Numbered from the stretch's first letter, positions 1 through 9,605 are shown. The stretch is DNA of 64,000 nucleotides from Closterium sp. NIES-65 (GCA_948144175.1 CANXME010002096.1:2480001-2544000), one strand, 5' to 3'. The notes: generated by a model from the letters alone, not told the origin. Translations and numbers: made by a program.

Positions 1-488
1 CCCAGGGTGCCGCGACGAGGCAATGGGAGGGGGGCGACGCGCGAGCCCCCAAGGCACCGCGACGAGGCGACGGGAGGGGGGGCAGCGCGCGGGCCCCTGA
101 GGCGCCGCGACGAGGCGACGGGAGGGGACAGCGCGCAGGCCCCCAGGGCGCCCCGACGAGGCGACGGAAGGGGGGGGGGAGCGGTGCGCGGGTCGACGGG
201 GTAGGAAACCACCGCGCGCCTTGGGACGCACGGCGGGCAGAAAACCGCCACATGCCACGGGGCGTGCGATGGGCAGGGCAGGGCGTCGCGCGGCCAGCAG
301 GGCGGCGCGACGGGCAGGGCAGAGCCACGACGGCGCGCGGCGGGAAGAAAAGACGCTGCACGCCACGAGCGCGCGACAAGGAGAAGACGTCGCGCGCCCG
401 GGGCGCGCGACAGGCAGTATAGCAGCGGAAGCATTGGGTGGGCCCATCCATAGGATCAACCAGGGAGGGTCGACCTGCTCTGACACCA
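1..488 (-). repeat. GC-rich leader of LTR element L (truncated by window edge)
   Basis: Positions 1-200 hold a tandem array of about 46-49-bp units containing GCGACGAGGCGACGGGAGG-like cores. Positions 230-410 hold units related to the array in K. On the minus strand this lies directly downstream of the primer site at 474-488 (TGGTGTCAGAGCAGG), so it is the untranslated leader of an element that runs off the left edge. All frames are open only because the DNA is GC-rich. I find no protein in it. Confidence 0.7.
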
Positions 489-630
489 TGTCAAGATACA
501 GCTAGAAAAGTTACAATGAGAAAGGAGGGTTTGCACTAGCAGCAGTTGAGATACATATAGGAAACCCTAATTGGGTTGTACTTGCTATAGAGTACCCCAC
601 TGCACGCTAGACAAGCATGATATTCTGACA
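489..630 (-). mobile_element. 5' LTR of element L
   Basis: On the minus strand the sequence begins TGTCAGAATATC and ends TTGACA, followed at once by the primer site TGGTGTCAGAGCAGG, which marks it as a 5' LTR. It carries the GTAGTGGGGT core shared by the group 1 and group 2 LTRs here, and is closest by eye to the LTR of C. It interrupts the left repeat of S1, so L is younger than S1. The second LTR and the second TSD copy (expected CCCAT) lie outside the window. Confidence 0.75.
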
Positions 631-913
631 CCCATAACCCCCCAGGCCAACATGTCTGAAACCCTTCCCTATGATCAATCGGGGATCACCAATAGACCTC
701 TGACACCCTCCTGCACTGGGATGCCCGAAGTGCACACAGTGGGATTCGAACCCGATAACCTTTGCTCTGATAACATGTCAAAATCCCAACCACTAGACCA
801 TTGGGATAAAAGGGCTTGTTACGTAGCGGGTCAATGCGCCCATAACCCCCCAGGCCAACATGCATGTAACCCTTCCCTATGATCAATCGGGGATCACCAA
901 TAGACCTCTAACA
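631..913 (-). mobile_element. S1: very small LTR element with tRNA-like promoter boxes
   Basis: A 138-bp repeat at 776-913 and a shortened copy at 631-705 flank only 70 bp. On the minus strand the right copy ends TTTGACA and is followed by TGTTATCAGAGC, a primer-site variant. The 70-bp interior ends in AGGAGGG, a short polypurine tract, just before the second copy. The same sequence also has a perfect tRNA A-box match at 790-800 (TGGTCTAGTGG) and a B-box match at 742-752 (GGTTCGAATCC). The architecture resembles plant SMART elements (very small LTR retrotransposons), and the boxes resemble a tRNA-derived SINE. L truncates the left LTR at 630. Confidence 0.7.
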
Positions 914-1549
914 CAGGCGCATCAGCTCTGATGCGCCGGAGGCTCGGACTGATGCCCACATTGAAAAACCAAGGTTCCGAAATGGCGAAATGGAAATTGC
1001 TAAATTGAGGTTTGGACATTTCAAATTGTGGCTTGGAATATTTGGCAAAATTGAATGGAGGTCAGGAAATTGGACATTAAATTTCTTGACGAATTTCAAA
1101 ATTCTGAATTTTAGGAAATTAGATGTCGCTGAATTTCAGAGGTGCCAAACTGATTGGCCAATGAGGTTGCAACGATTTTTTTGAATTTGATGGATGCGCG
1201 CATGAATCGGCTTTTCGAAGTTGCATGGGCCCAGTTCGGCAGCCGGAGAGAAGCAAAATTTCAGGAAGGTAATGGGTACATGAGGCGCGCGTCAAACCAA
1301 GGTCAACGAATTTTGACCCTGGATTGACTACTCCGTGGAAAACCTGCGCCATGGGGGAGCTGGCGCAGATTGGAGGGGGGGGATGGGAAAAAACGCCACA
1401 AGAGAGAGGCACATTTGGCCTCAAATTCGCATGTCCCAGGGCACTGTACAGGGAACAGAAAGGCTCGCCCAAAAAAAAAAGAGGTTGGTGGGCCCTTACT
1501 ATGTTGGAGAAGGGTTTTTTTTGTGTAGTAATCCTTTTATTCGTAGGGT
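914..1549. other. Unassigned flank, no gene seen
   Basis: This is lower-GC sequence without a convincing reading frame or LTR. A perfect inverted repeat at 916-937 (GGCGCATCAG, two-base centre) lies right beside the end of S1. With the stretch 9606-10219 it forms the site into which A inserted. It may be host DNA or an older unrecognised repeat. Confidence 0.5.
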
Positions 1550-1554
1550 GCAAT

Positions 1555-1687
1555 TGTGAGAGTTACTGAACAAGGAATGTCTGAACTAGCAAGGAGATGG
1601 GTACAAGTAGGAAAACCTAGCAGTATTGTAACCCATATAGTCTACCCCACTACAGCCTACATAGACTATGTCATATATGTTTGACAC
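1555..1687 (-). repeat. 3' LTR of A
   Basis: 133 bp, starting TGTCAAAC and ending CTCACA on the minus strand. It pairs with 9469-9600, with one T indel and about eight substitutions. Confidence 0.92.
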
Positions 1688-1710
1688 ACCCCCATAGGCA
1701 AAGTGGGGGA
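1688..1710 (-). promoter_or_regulatory. Polypurine tract with hairpin, element A
   Basis: On the minus strand this reads CCCCCACTTTGCCTATGGGG and a few more bases. CCCCCA pairs with TGGGGG across a 9-base loop, and the G run is the probable plus-strand primer next to the LTR. The same hairpin occurs at the same place in F, I, K, M and N, with a shorter stem in C. K inserted at its far end. Confidence 0.65.
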
Positions 1711-1711
1711 T

Positions 1712-3157
1712 GTGAAAGATTGAAGAGAGAAAGAGGGCTGCACTAGCAAGAATGAGGATACAAATAGGAAACCCTAGAAGGGTTATACTCGCTATAGAGC
1801 ACCCCACTACAGGCTAGAGCATAAGATAACATTCTGACACACCCCCATAGCCAAAGTGGGGTGTAATCAGCAGAGCAAGCAAAGCAGTACAAGCTCAGGG
1901 TGGATCACAATGTCACCACACATTCTGAGCACAAGTTCAAGAAGCAATAGTTTAAAGTTCACAATTATGAGCAAAGCTAGTGGTAGTCACAACGGGCAAG
2001 TGAGGAGGAGGAGAGAGAGTGAGAGGAGAGGAGATAGGAGGCGACGGATGAAGCTGCAGACACACAGGCAACAGGAGGCACACTGGCACAGCGGCTACCG
2101 GAACAACGCTCCGGAATACTGGAGTAACTGGCCCCGCGGCTAAAGTAGCGGCGGACCCACGGGCGGCTGGCACAGCTGGCTACGACTGGGCTACCGGACG
2201 AAGTCCCCGGAATACAGGTGCTGCTAGCGACACGACGGCAACCTCCATTCAGCTTCCCCAAACTATCCCACTCCCCCCTGGCACACACCCGCTGCTACAC
2301 CGCTAGCTCCACTCCCCCTTCACCCCCCTTAAACCCTGAACCCCAGTCTCCCACTCATCCACCCCTCTCAGCGACAACTGCAGCAGTGGGAGACGAAGGA
2401 GGAGGAGGAGCAAAGGGAGGAATGCACAACTGCCACCCCCATACTCGCCACCCCTCAGGCGGCCCCCGAAGGAGCCGCGACGGGCGACGAGAAAAGGGGG
2501 GGGGGGGGGGGGGTGCACGTGCCATAGGTAGGGTGACGGGGCCGTTACGCAGGTAGGGGCGACGGGGCCGGGGCGCAGGTAGGGCGACGGGGCCGGGGCC
2601 GTAGGTAGGGCGACGGGGTGCGACGCGCGGGTCCCCGTCGCCCGTCGCAGCGCCTCCCGGAGGCGACGCGCCGAGTGACGGGGCAGAAACCCGTCGCGCG
2701 CCTCGGGGCGCACGGCGGGCAGAAAACCGCCGCGTGCCTCGGGGCGCACGGCGGGCAGAAAACCGCCGCGCGCCTCGGGGCGCACGGCGGGCAGAAAATC
2801 GCCGCGCGCCTTGGGGCGCACGGCGGGCAGAAAACCGCCGCGCGCCTCGGGGCGCACGGCGGGCAGAGAACCGCCGCGCGCCTCGGGGCGCACGGCGGGA
2901 AGAAAAAAACTGCCGCACGCCACGGGGCGTGCGGCACAGAGAGTAGCAGTGGTAGCTGCAGCGGAAGCAACGAGGTGGTGAGCCCACCCACAGGATCGAT
3001 CCAAAAGGATCGACCTGCTCTGATAGCATGTGAAAGTTAAGAAGAAAGAAGAGGGCTACACTAGCAAGAATGTGGATACAAATAGCAAACCCTAGATGGG
3101 TTGTACTCGCTATAGAGCACCCCACTACACGCTAGAGCATAAGATAACATTCTGACA
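1712..3157 (-). mobile_element. K: complete non-autonomous LTR element, about 1.45 kb
   Basis: The LTRs at 1712-1839 and 3029-3157 are flanked by GGGGA (1707-1711 and 3158-3162). The primer site (TGCTATCAGAGCAGG) abuts the right LTR at 3014-3028 and a polypurine hairpin abuts the left one. The 1.19-kb interior encodes no element protein. It holds a GC-rich minisatellite next to the primer site, then a C-rich and a purine-rich stretch that match the interiors of C and N. The length nearly equals that of C with its own insertion removed (about 1439 bp), so K, C and N form one family. Confidence 0.9.
2698..2940. repeat. 36-bp minisatellite in the leader of K
   Basis: About six to seven tandem units of 36 bp, each containing GGCGGGCAGAAAACCGCC and GCGCGCCTCGGGGCGCAC. 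Unit length and sequence differ from the leader arrays of the other elements, although the position just downstream of the primer site is the same. An 18-G run lies nearby at 2496-2513. Confidence 0.85.
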
Positions 3158-3362
3158 GGGGAGAACAAGAGGTCATAAGACCACTCAAGCAAAGCAAGGC
3201 AAGCTCAGGGTGGATCACAACGTCACCACACAATCTGAGCACAAGCACAAGGCCAGTTCACATGCAGAGTTATATATCAAGGTGAACAAGCAAGACATTG
3301 ACCAAACCTAGCAAGGGTAAGCATGCAAGTGCAGGTATATATAGATAACAGTACAAGCAAAG

Positions 3363-4709
3363 TCAAGAAGTGAGCAAGTGAGGCCAAGTAGGCACAAGAC
3401 CTAGCATCGTACAAAAACGCTGATGATCACACGGCTCAAGTGCCTTAGTAAAGATATCAGCAGCGTTGGCCCGAGAGGCCACGTAAGCAAGGCGCAGCTG
3501 ACCACGCTGCTGCAGCTCACGAGCAAGGAAGTAGCGAAGAGCAATGTGCTTCGTTCTGTGCTCCAGTCTGTGCTCCCGACACAAGGCCAGCATGGCCTTG
3601 TTGTCTACGTACAAAACTGAAGGAGAACGAGGTGGCTCTCCCAAGTCAGTCAGCAGGTAGGTGAGCTAGCGTAACTCCTGTGCAGCCATGGCCATTGCGT
3701 AGATCTCAGCCTCATAGCTGGAGCTGAGAACGGAAGACGAGCAGATAGACCGCCACGAAAAAGAGCCACAACCAAGGCTGAAGATGTAACCCTGTGACGA
3801 CCGCTGCGTAGCCAAATCGTCAACCCAAGACGCGTCTGTGTGACCAGTGAGGACCACTGAACTCCACCCTCCAAGCATGAGCCCCATGCCCGACGTATTG
3901 CACAGGTAGCGCAACACCCTCTTCGCTGCAACCATGTGCTCTGGTCGGTGTCTCCCAGGAGCAACATAGCGTGCCAACATGCTAAAAGGGTATGCTAGGT
4001 CAGGTCGAGTGCAGGTCATCAGGTACATGAGGCATCCAACAAGCTCTAGGTACGGGCCACTCGGCTCTACGGACTCATCCGAAGGCATAGCTGAGAGCAA
4101 GTGGCGAGGAGACAGAGGAGTGGCCTGAGGCGAGGAGTACGTGAAGTCGAAGCGCTGAAGGACCTGCTGCACCATGTGTGATTGAGTCAGGGTAATGGTG
4201 CGCCGTGCTCTGTCCCGGTTGATCTGCAAGCCATAGCTGCGCAGTTCACCCAGATCTGTGCACGTGAGTCTCTTCTGCAGCTCGGACTTCATGTGGGCGA
4301 GTCTAGCAGTGTCAGCAGTAGCAAAGACCAAGTCGTCGACGTACACGAGGGTGTACAACGGCGGCAGCGAGGTGTCGGTGCGTAGAAACAGCGACGGGTC
4401 AGCAGTAGAAGGAGCAAACCGAAGAGCCGCAAGCGTAGTCCTCAGTGTGTCGCGCCACTCCTGGGGTGCCTGGCGGAGACCGTAGACTTGCCGCCGAAGG
4501 CTCCACTAGGTACCAGGAGGAAACGACCCAGTGAAGCCAGGTGGGCGGCGCAACCAGAACTCCTCGTGCAAGCTGCCCTGTAGGAAAGCAGTGCTGAAGT
4601 CAGGAGAGTGAAGCTCGTAGTCACGCTGAGCGGCTATGTGCAGCAGAACCCGGAGAGAAGGTCTGAAATTAGTCAACTCCGTGCCGGTGACTGAAGCCTC
4701 AAGCCACAT
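3363..4709 (-). pseudogene. Element A reverse transcriptase and RNase H, broken
   Basis: On the minus strand this carries the second half of the copia polymerase: DFSTAFLQGSLHEE (finger and palm) at 4709-4506, the catalytic YVDD in LVYVDDLVF near 4345, ELVGCLMYLMTCTRPDLAYP, and RNase H ending in YVDNKAMLALC, TKHIALRYF and ADIFTKAL. There are at least three lesions. A deletion before RVLLHIAAQ removes the FSPTPKMTT segment and shifts the frame near 4670. Another break lies between 4506 and 4360. A TAG at 3666-3668 replaces the Trp codon of QELRWLTYL, which reads TGG in I. No active enzyme can be made. Confidence 0.9.
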
Positions 4710-7700
4710 AACGCGCCTTGAAATCAGGCGGAGAACCCGGTGGCCGCTTCACCCTGAAAATCCACATGCCACTGACGATGTTCGCCCCTGGTGGGGGAAC
4801 CTCGTCGACGTAGGTGCCTGTGGACTTCCACGAAGCCATCTCTGTGTCCATGGCTGTCTGACAGTGAGAGGAGTAGGGACCCTCTATCGCCTCTGCGTAA
4901 GAGTGCGGGGTCGGGATGTCTGGTGCATCCGGGTCTCCCTCAGGGGCAAGCAGCATGGACACGAGATGAGGTAAAGCAGCCGCAAAACACTGGAACTCCT
5001 CCTGCCTGTACTCAACGACGTCCGTGCTAAGAGCACTCTCACCCTCGACGGATGGAGGACAGACAGACTCAGACTTAGCAACAAGACTAGCGGCGTAGTC
5101 TAGACGACAGTGAGCAGCGAAGTCGACAAGCTCAACAACTAAGGCAGACGCAGCAGTGGACTCAAAGGAAGGGTCAGTGACAATAGTAGCGAGGAGACGC
5201 ATGACAGTAGGACTAGCAGCACGAAGGGAGTCAGACTCCGGGTCAGCAAGAGCAGGAAGAGAGGACTCTCGTGGAGACGGCAAAGGGAAACGCAGTGGAG
5301 CAGTGGAAGGACGCAGTGCCATCTGGTGCGTGCCTGGGACCGCAGGAGGACGCTGACGCGGAACACGACGACCAATGCGAGCAGCACGAACAGGCGACGC
5401 AGGACGAGACTGAGGCTCATGACGCTCAGCAAGACCTCTAGTAGGACTAGTGTAGGGGGAAGGAGCAGGCAGTGGGGAGGCCAGCTGTAACCGTGACTCG
5501 GACTGGACAGGTGGTGGACACTCTAAGGAAGGAGCAGGACCAGTAGAAGGTGGGAGACCAAGAACCTGCTGATGGAGCGGAACGAAGTACGGCTGCGGCT
5601 GCGCAGCACCTCTAGATTTTGCAGGGACAGCACCAGCACCCCGAGCGTCAGCTCCAACAGCACCAGCAGCACCACCAGCTGCTCCAGTAGCGCCAACTCC
5701 AGCACCAACAGGAGTACCGGCTCCAGTAGCACCTCCAGCTCCAGCACCTACAGTAGCTGCAGCTCCAGTAGGATCACCGAAAGATGAAGCAGCTCCAGCT
5801 CTAGTACCTCCAGTAGCACCTACTCCAGCAGCACCGCCAGCAGCTCCAGTACCAGTAGCACCACCAGGCCCAGCATCTCCAGTACCTCCAGTACGAGCAC
5901 CTCCGGAACCCGTGGCTCTAGAACCTGTAGCAGCCTCAGCAGCAGAACCTCCAGCAGCCCCAGGAGCAGAACCTCCAGCGCCGAAAGCACCACCAGCTCT
6001 AGCAGCACGGCTCCAGCGCCAAGCAAACCACTCGCGCAGCTCTTGCGGAGAGAGTAGCTCCCGCCGGGACGAAGCACCCAAAGGACCTCCAGGTCCAACA
6101 CCACCAGACTCCACATGAGGAGGCCCAGCACCCTCAGGCTCCGCACCACCAGACTCAGCACCACCAGACTCAGCACCCCCAGGCTCAGTACCGCCAGACC
6201 CAGCACCCCCAGGCTCCGCACGCTCAAGCTCAGCACCCCCAGACCCAGTACCCGCAGGCTCAGCACCCCTAGCAGCACCAGGGTCAAAAGCTACCTCGAC
6301 AAGCTCGACTGCGTCTACCTGGAACACACCTGAGGGGGGAGGAATTCTGGCGCGAGGAAGAGCGGCGGGGGGGGGGGGGGGAAGGGGAGCAGTGCGGTAG
6401 GGGAAGAGATGGTAGTAGGGAACGGACTCGTCAAACGTAACGTCCTGAGAGGACAGAACACGGCGCGAGGTGGGGTGGTAAAACTGCCAACCAGGCGCGT
6501 CAGGGGGGAAGCCAAGGAAGACGCAGGGAACAGCACGGGGGGACAGCTTGTCCGCAGACAAGTCGCGGATGAAAGCTTGAGATCCCCAGACACGGAACGC
6601 AGACGCATCGCCAACCTTTCCCGTCCACCGCAGAGCAGGGGAGGTCTCCTGCGTGGAGACCCGGGGCTGAAGGTTGATCTGATGTGCCGCGTACTGAACC
6701 GCAAACGGCCACAGAAAATGGGGAGCAGCCGCATGGATCATGGACGTACGAGCGACGTCCATGACCATGCCAATGCGGCGCTCAGCAATCCCATTTTGCT
6801 GTGGAGAGGCCGGAAGCGTGAACGTCTGGCGGATGCCTCGTGCACGACAGAAGGCTCGCAGAGGGTCAGAGGAAAACTCTCCACCTCTGTTGGAGTGCAG
6901 ACGCAGAACAGGAAAGTCCGAGCCGAAACTCTCTCTGAGCTGGAGACGGGCAGCGCGGATCCAGTCGATCAACACCTCAGTGACCTCACCTTTGCTGTGC
7001 AAGGGGAAGACTGTGGTGTAACGCGAGTAGTCGTCAACCACCAGCAGGAAGTAATGCTCGTGACCCTGTCCACAGACTCGGGATGGACCCCACACGTCCA
7101 TGTGGAGAGTCTGCAGCGGAGCCTCTGTCGGAGGAAACTCGGAGGAGTGAGGGGCGGCGCTGCCGCCCCTCGACGCAGTGAACGCAGGTAGGGGCAGGCT
7201 CCGGAGGAAGGGGAGGGAGGGACCGGGGGAGACCAGAGACAAGGACACAGGAGGCCATGCCTCAAAGACGAGGCAGGGAGGGGTGACCAAGGGGGTTGTG
7301 CCAGAGGAGAGTATGGTGAGACGACACGAGCAGGGGGCAGACTCAGGACCAGACGTGGACGCTGCAGCAAACACCTGACCCGACGCAGCTACCTGACCAG
7401 ACAAAGTAACCGGAGGAGACTCAGTAGCCAGTGTGTAGAGGCTCGACCCCGGCTTACGGGTAAACGTGGCCAAGTGTCGGCCCATCTGAGCACACGTGTA
7501 GTGGGTCACTCGCTGACTCGTGGGAGTGAACTGGTCAACCCCCCCATCCTGCAGGTTAGCACCACTCACCAAGTTCGTGGAGAATGAGGGGAGGTAAAGA
7601 CCTGACAGGAAGCCAGACGGGGCCGCCGGACACGGTAGGACAGTAGAGTAGTGGGCAAGGACAGGACCCCCAGAGGAGTCTGCCAGGGAGACTGCAACCG

Positions 7701-8229
7701 GCCGACTAAGCGGCGTGAGTGTGGTGCGGTCTTGAAAGAAGGAGCGGGAAGCACTTGAGTCAAGGTTGAAGGTGTGCAAGACCGCAGCAGGCACCGCACC
7801 AGATAGAGCAGACTCACCACTACCTGGAGCAATAGACTCACCAGCGCCTAGAGCAGTAGCCTCACCAACACCTGGAGTAGAAGACGCACAAGCACCTAGA
7901 GCAGCAGCCTCACCGGCACCTGGAGCAGGAGACGCACCAACATCTAGAGCAGCAGACTCACCAGCACCTAGAGCAGCAGACTGGATACCGGGGTCAGGCG
8001 GCACACACAGGTGACAGACACCCTCATCACTAGTAGACAATGTATACATGGCAGTGAGGATAGCATCATAGTCAAGAGCAAAGATATCTACCCTCTGCCT
8101 AAGCAGCTCCACCCAGTCGGGAAGCTCAGCGTTGTCGCCAAACTCTGTACGCAAATCGTCGCTCAGACGGGCGAAGCAGCGGGGACTCTGTGTGACTAAC
8201 CGTCCCGCAAGGCTGACCAGTCCGGACAC
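4699..8229 (-). CDS. Element A polyprotein part: protease, integrase and repeat linker
   Basis: Open over 1176 codons. Order is the end of Gag (CFARLSDDLRTEFGD), protease with LDSS where the family has LDSG, gag-pre-integrase region, integrase core, a linker of about 370 residues rich in Ala, Gly, Pro and Glu (GAEPGGAESGGAE-type repeats), then the start of reverse transcriptase ending KARYVA. In the integrase the second catalytic Asp of the D-D-E triad is Asn (LHSNRGGEF), while the first Asp (HMDVWGP) and the Glu (GIAERRI) are present. Around residues 305-350 the protein runs in the wrong frame because of two compensating shifts, losing the His-His-Cys-Cys zinc motif. The frame stays open but the product is unlikely to work. 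Confidence 0.88.
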   Translation of the reverse strand: MSGLVSLAGRLVTQSPRCFARLSDDLRTEFGDNAELPDWVELLRQRVDIFALDYDAILTAMYTLSTSDEGVCHLCVPPDPGIQSAALGAGESAALDVGASPAPGAGEAAALGACASSTPGVGEATALGAGESIAPGSGESALSGAVPAAVLHTFNLDSSASRSFFQDRTTLTPLSRPVAVSLADSSGGPVLAHYSTVLPCPAAPSGFLSGLYLPSFSTNLVSGANLQDGGVDQFTPTSQRVTHYTCAQMGRHLATFTRKPGSSLYTLATESPPVTLSGQVAASGQVFAAASTSGPESAPCSCRLTILSSGTTPLVTPPCLVFEAWPPVSLSLVSPGPSLPFLRSLPLPAFTASRGGSAAPHSSEFPPTEAPLQTLHMDVWGPSRVCGQGHEHYFLLVVDDYSRYTTVFPLHSKGEVTEVLIDWIRAARLQLRESFGSDFPVLRLHSNRGGEFSSDPLRAFCRARGIRQTFTLPASPQQNGIAERRIGMVMDVARTSMIHAAAPHFLWPFAVQYAAHQINLQPRVSTQETSPALRWTGKVGDASAFRVWGSQAFIRDLSADKLSPRAVPCVFLGFPPDAPGWQFYHPTSRRVLSSQDVTFDESVPYYHLFPYRTAPLPPPPPAALPRARIPPPSGVFQVDAVELVEVAFDPGAARGAEPAGTGSGGAELERAEPGGAGSGGTEPGGAESGGAESGGAEPEGAGPPHVESGGVGPGGPLGASSRRELLSPQELREWFAWRWSRAARAGGAFGAGGSAPGAAGGSAAEAATGSRATGSGGARTGGTGDAGPGGATGTGAAGGAAGVGATGGTRAGAASSFGDPTGAAATVGAGAGGATGAGTPVGAGVGATGAAGGAAGAVGADARGAGAVPAKSRGAAQPQPYFVPLHQQVLGLPPSTGPAPSLECPPPVQSESRLQLASPLPAPSPYTSPTRGLAERHEPQSRPASPVRAARIGRRVPRQRPPAVPGTHQMALRPSTAPLRFPLPSPRESSLPALADPESDSLRAASPTVMRLLATIVTDPSFESTAASALVVELVDFAAHCRLDYAASLVAKSESVCPPSVEGESALSTDVVEYRQEEFQCFAAALPHLVSMLLAPEGDPDAPDIPTPHSYAEAIEGPYSSHCQTAMDTEMASWKSTGTYVDEVPPPGANIVSGMWIFRVKRPPGSPPDFKARYVA

Positions 8230-9468
8230 CCGTGCGAATGACTTACAGGCAGCGAGTAGTACTCAGCGACCCTCTACTCTGAGCGTACCACTCACGAAGC
8301 TGCTGGGGTGAAAGAGCCTCACTTGGACGACGCTGAAGTTGCACCTGGCCACTACCAAAAGCTCCCGAACTACCCACTCCAGGGCGACTCCCACTATGGC
8401 CACCCCAACAACCCCAACTAGCGTACTACTCACGAAGCTGCTGGGGCGTGAGGGACTCACGCGGACGGCCCTAGAGCTGCATCTGGCCACGCTAGGAGCA
8501 GCAGTAGCAGCAGTAGCAGCAGTAACAGTAATAACTGCAGTAGCGGCAGTAGTAGCGGTAGCAGCGCGGGCAGGGCAGTGCTCACCAGTGGAGGGAAGGG
8601 CAGGCGCACGACGGCGGCGACGGCGGGGCCGCGACCGCGCCAGGGAGCTCCGCAGCAGCTGGTGCAGGGCGGGGCCGGGCCGCGAAGGGAGCTGCTGTAG
8701 GGCTTTGCAGTCCGCGACGGCCGCTGCTGTAGGGCGGGGCAGGGCCGCGACGGCAGCTGCTGCAGGGCGGTGCAGGGGCGGCCGTCCAAAGGGCGGGCGC
8801 GCGGTAGGGCAGGGCGCCGCGGCGGGCAGGGGCGACACCGCGCGGGTCCCGCAGGGGTGTCGCGACGAGTGGGGGCGACGCCCTGGGCCCGTTGGGGCGG
8901 CGCGACGCGCAGGATCCGCGCCTCGCGGGTCTCGCAAGGGCGTCGCGACGAGGCGGGGGCGACGCGCGGGTCCCGCAGGGGCGTTGCGACGAGGCAAGGG
9001 GTGACGCGCGGGTCCCGCAGGGGCGTCGCGACAAGGCAGAGGTAGGGCGACGCGTCGCGGGGTCCAAGGGCCGCGACGCGGGGTCCAGGGGCGGCTGCGC
9101 GGGTGTAGGGCAGGGACAGCTGCTCTAGGGGCCAGGGGCGGCTGCTGCAGGAGCAGCTGCTCCAGGGGCCACGGGTGGCTGCTGTAGTGGCTGCTGCTCC
9201 AGAGGCCAGGGGCGGCTGCTCCAGAGGTCTGGGGCGCGGGTAGGCAGGCGCTCAAGGGCGCGGGTAGGCAGGTGCTCGAGGGCGCGGGTAGGCAGGCGCT
9301 CGAGGGCGCGGGTAGGCAGGCGCTCGAGGGCGCGGGTAGTCAGACGCATGGCCCGTGACAGGGCAGGCAGGCACGACAATGCAATTAGGGCAGGGCCGAA
9401 ATCAAAAAAAAAGTTTGTGGTGGGCCCTAAAAAAAACCGGTCCCACTAGGGAACCTGCTCTGAAACCA
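8230..9468 (-). other. Element A leader and gag remnant
   Basis: From the primer site (9454-9468) the minus strand passes through GC-rich leader arrays, including about five 24-bp units of CGCGGGTAGGCAGGCGCTCG type at 9233-9350. It then enters a degenerate Gag tail with two direct copies of a segment encoding QQLREWY (near 8280-8400 and 8420-8540). The N-terminal Gag domain found in F and O is absent. I find no intact gene here, and the long open frames are GC artefacts. Confidence 0.7.
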
Positions 9469-9600
9469 TGCGAGAATTACTGAACAAGGAATGACTGAAC
9501 TAGCAAGGAGATGGGTACAAGTAGGAAAACCTAGCAGTGTTGTACCTCATATAGTCTAACCCACTACAGCCTACACAGACTATGTCATATATGTTTGACA
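9469..9600 (-). repeat. 5' LTR of A
   Basis: 132 bp. On the minus strand it starts TGTCAAACATAT and ends TTCTCGCA, directly followed by TGGTTTCAGAGCAGG. It pairs with 1555-1687. Confidence 0.92.
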
Positions 9601-9605
9601 GCAAT

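Larger units (their letters stand above)
1555..9600 (-). mobile_element. A: Ty1/copia LTR retrotransposon, group 1, with K nested inside
   Basis: The LTRs at 1555-1687 and 9469-9600 are flanked by the direct repeat GCAAT (1550-1554 and 9601-9605). The primer site is at 9454-9468 (TGGTTTCAGAGC on the minus strand). Order on the minus strand is leader, gag remnant, protease, integrase, repeat linker, reverse transcriptase, RNase H, polypurine hairpin, LTR. The LTRs differ at about 8 of 132 positions by eye. K (1712-3157) is inserted in the polypurine region. The N-terminal Gag domain is missing and reverse transcriptase is broken, so A cannot move by itself. Confidence 0.93.

Noticed and set aside
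742..810. Possible tRNA gene on the minus strand (A and B boxes)
   Set aside because: No acceptor stem or convincing anticodon loop can be folded, and the unit sits inside the S element at an LTR-primer-site junction. It is a tRNA-like promoter, not a tRNA gene.
2698..2940. Regular 36-bp repeats resembling a CRISPR array
   Set aside because: Units are directly adjacent without unique spacers, inside the leader of an LTR element.
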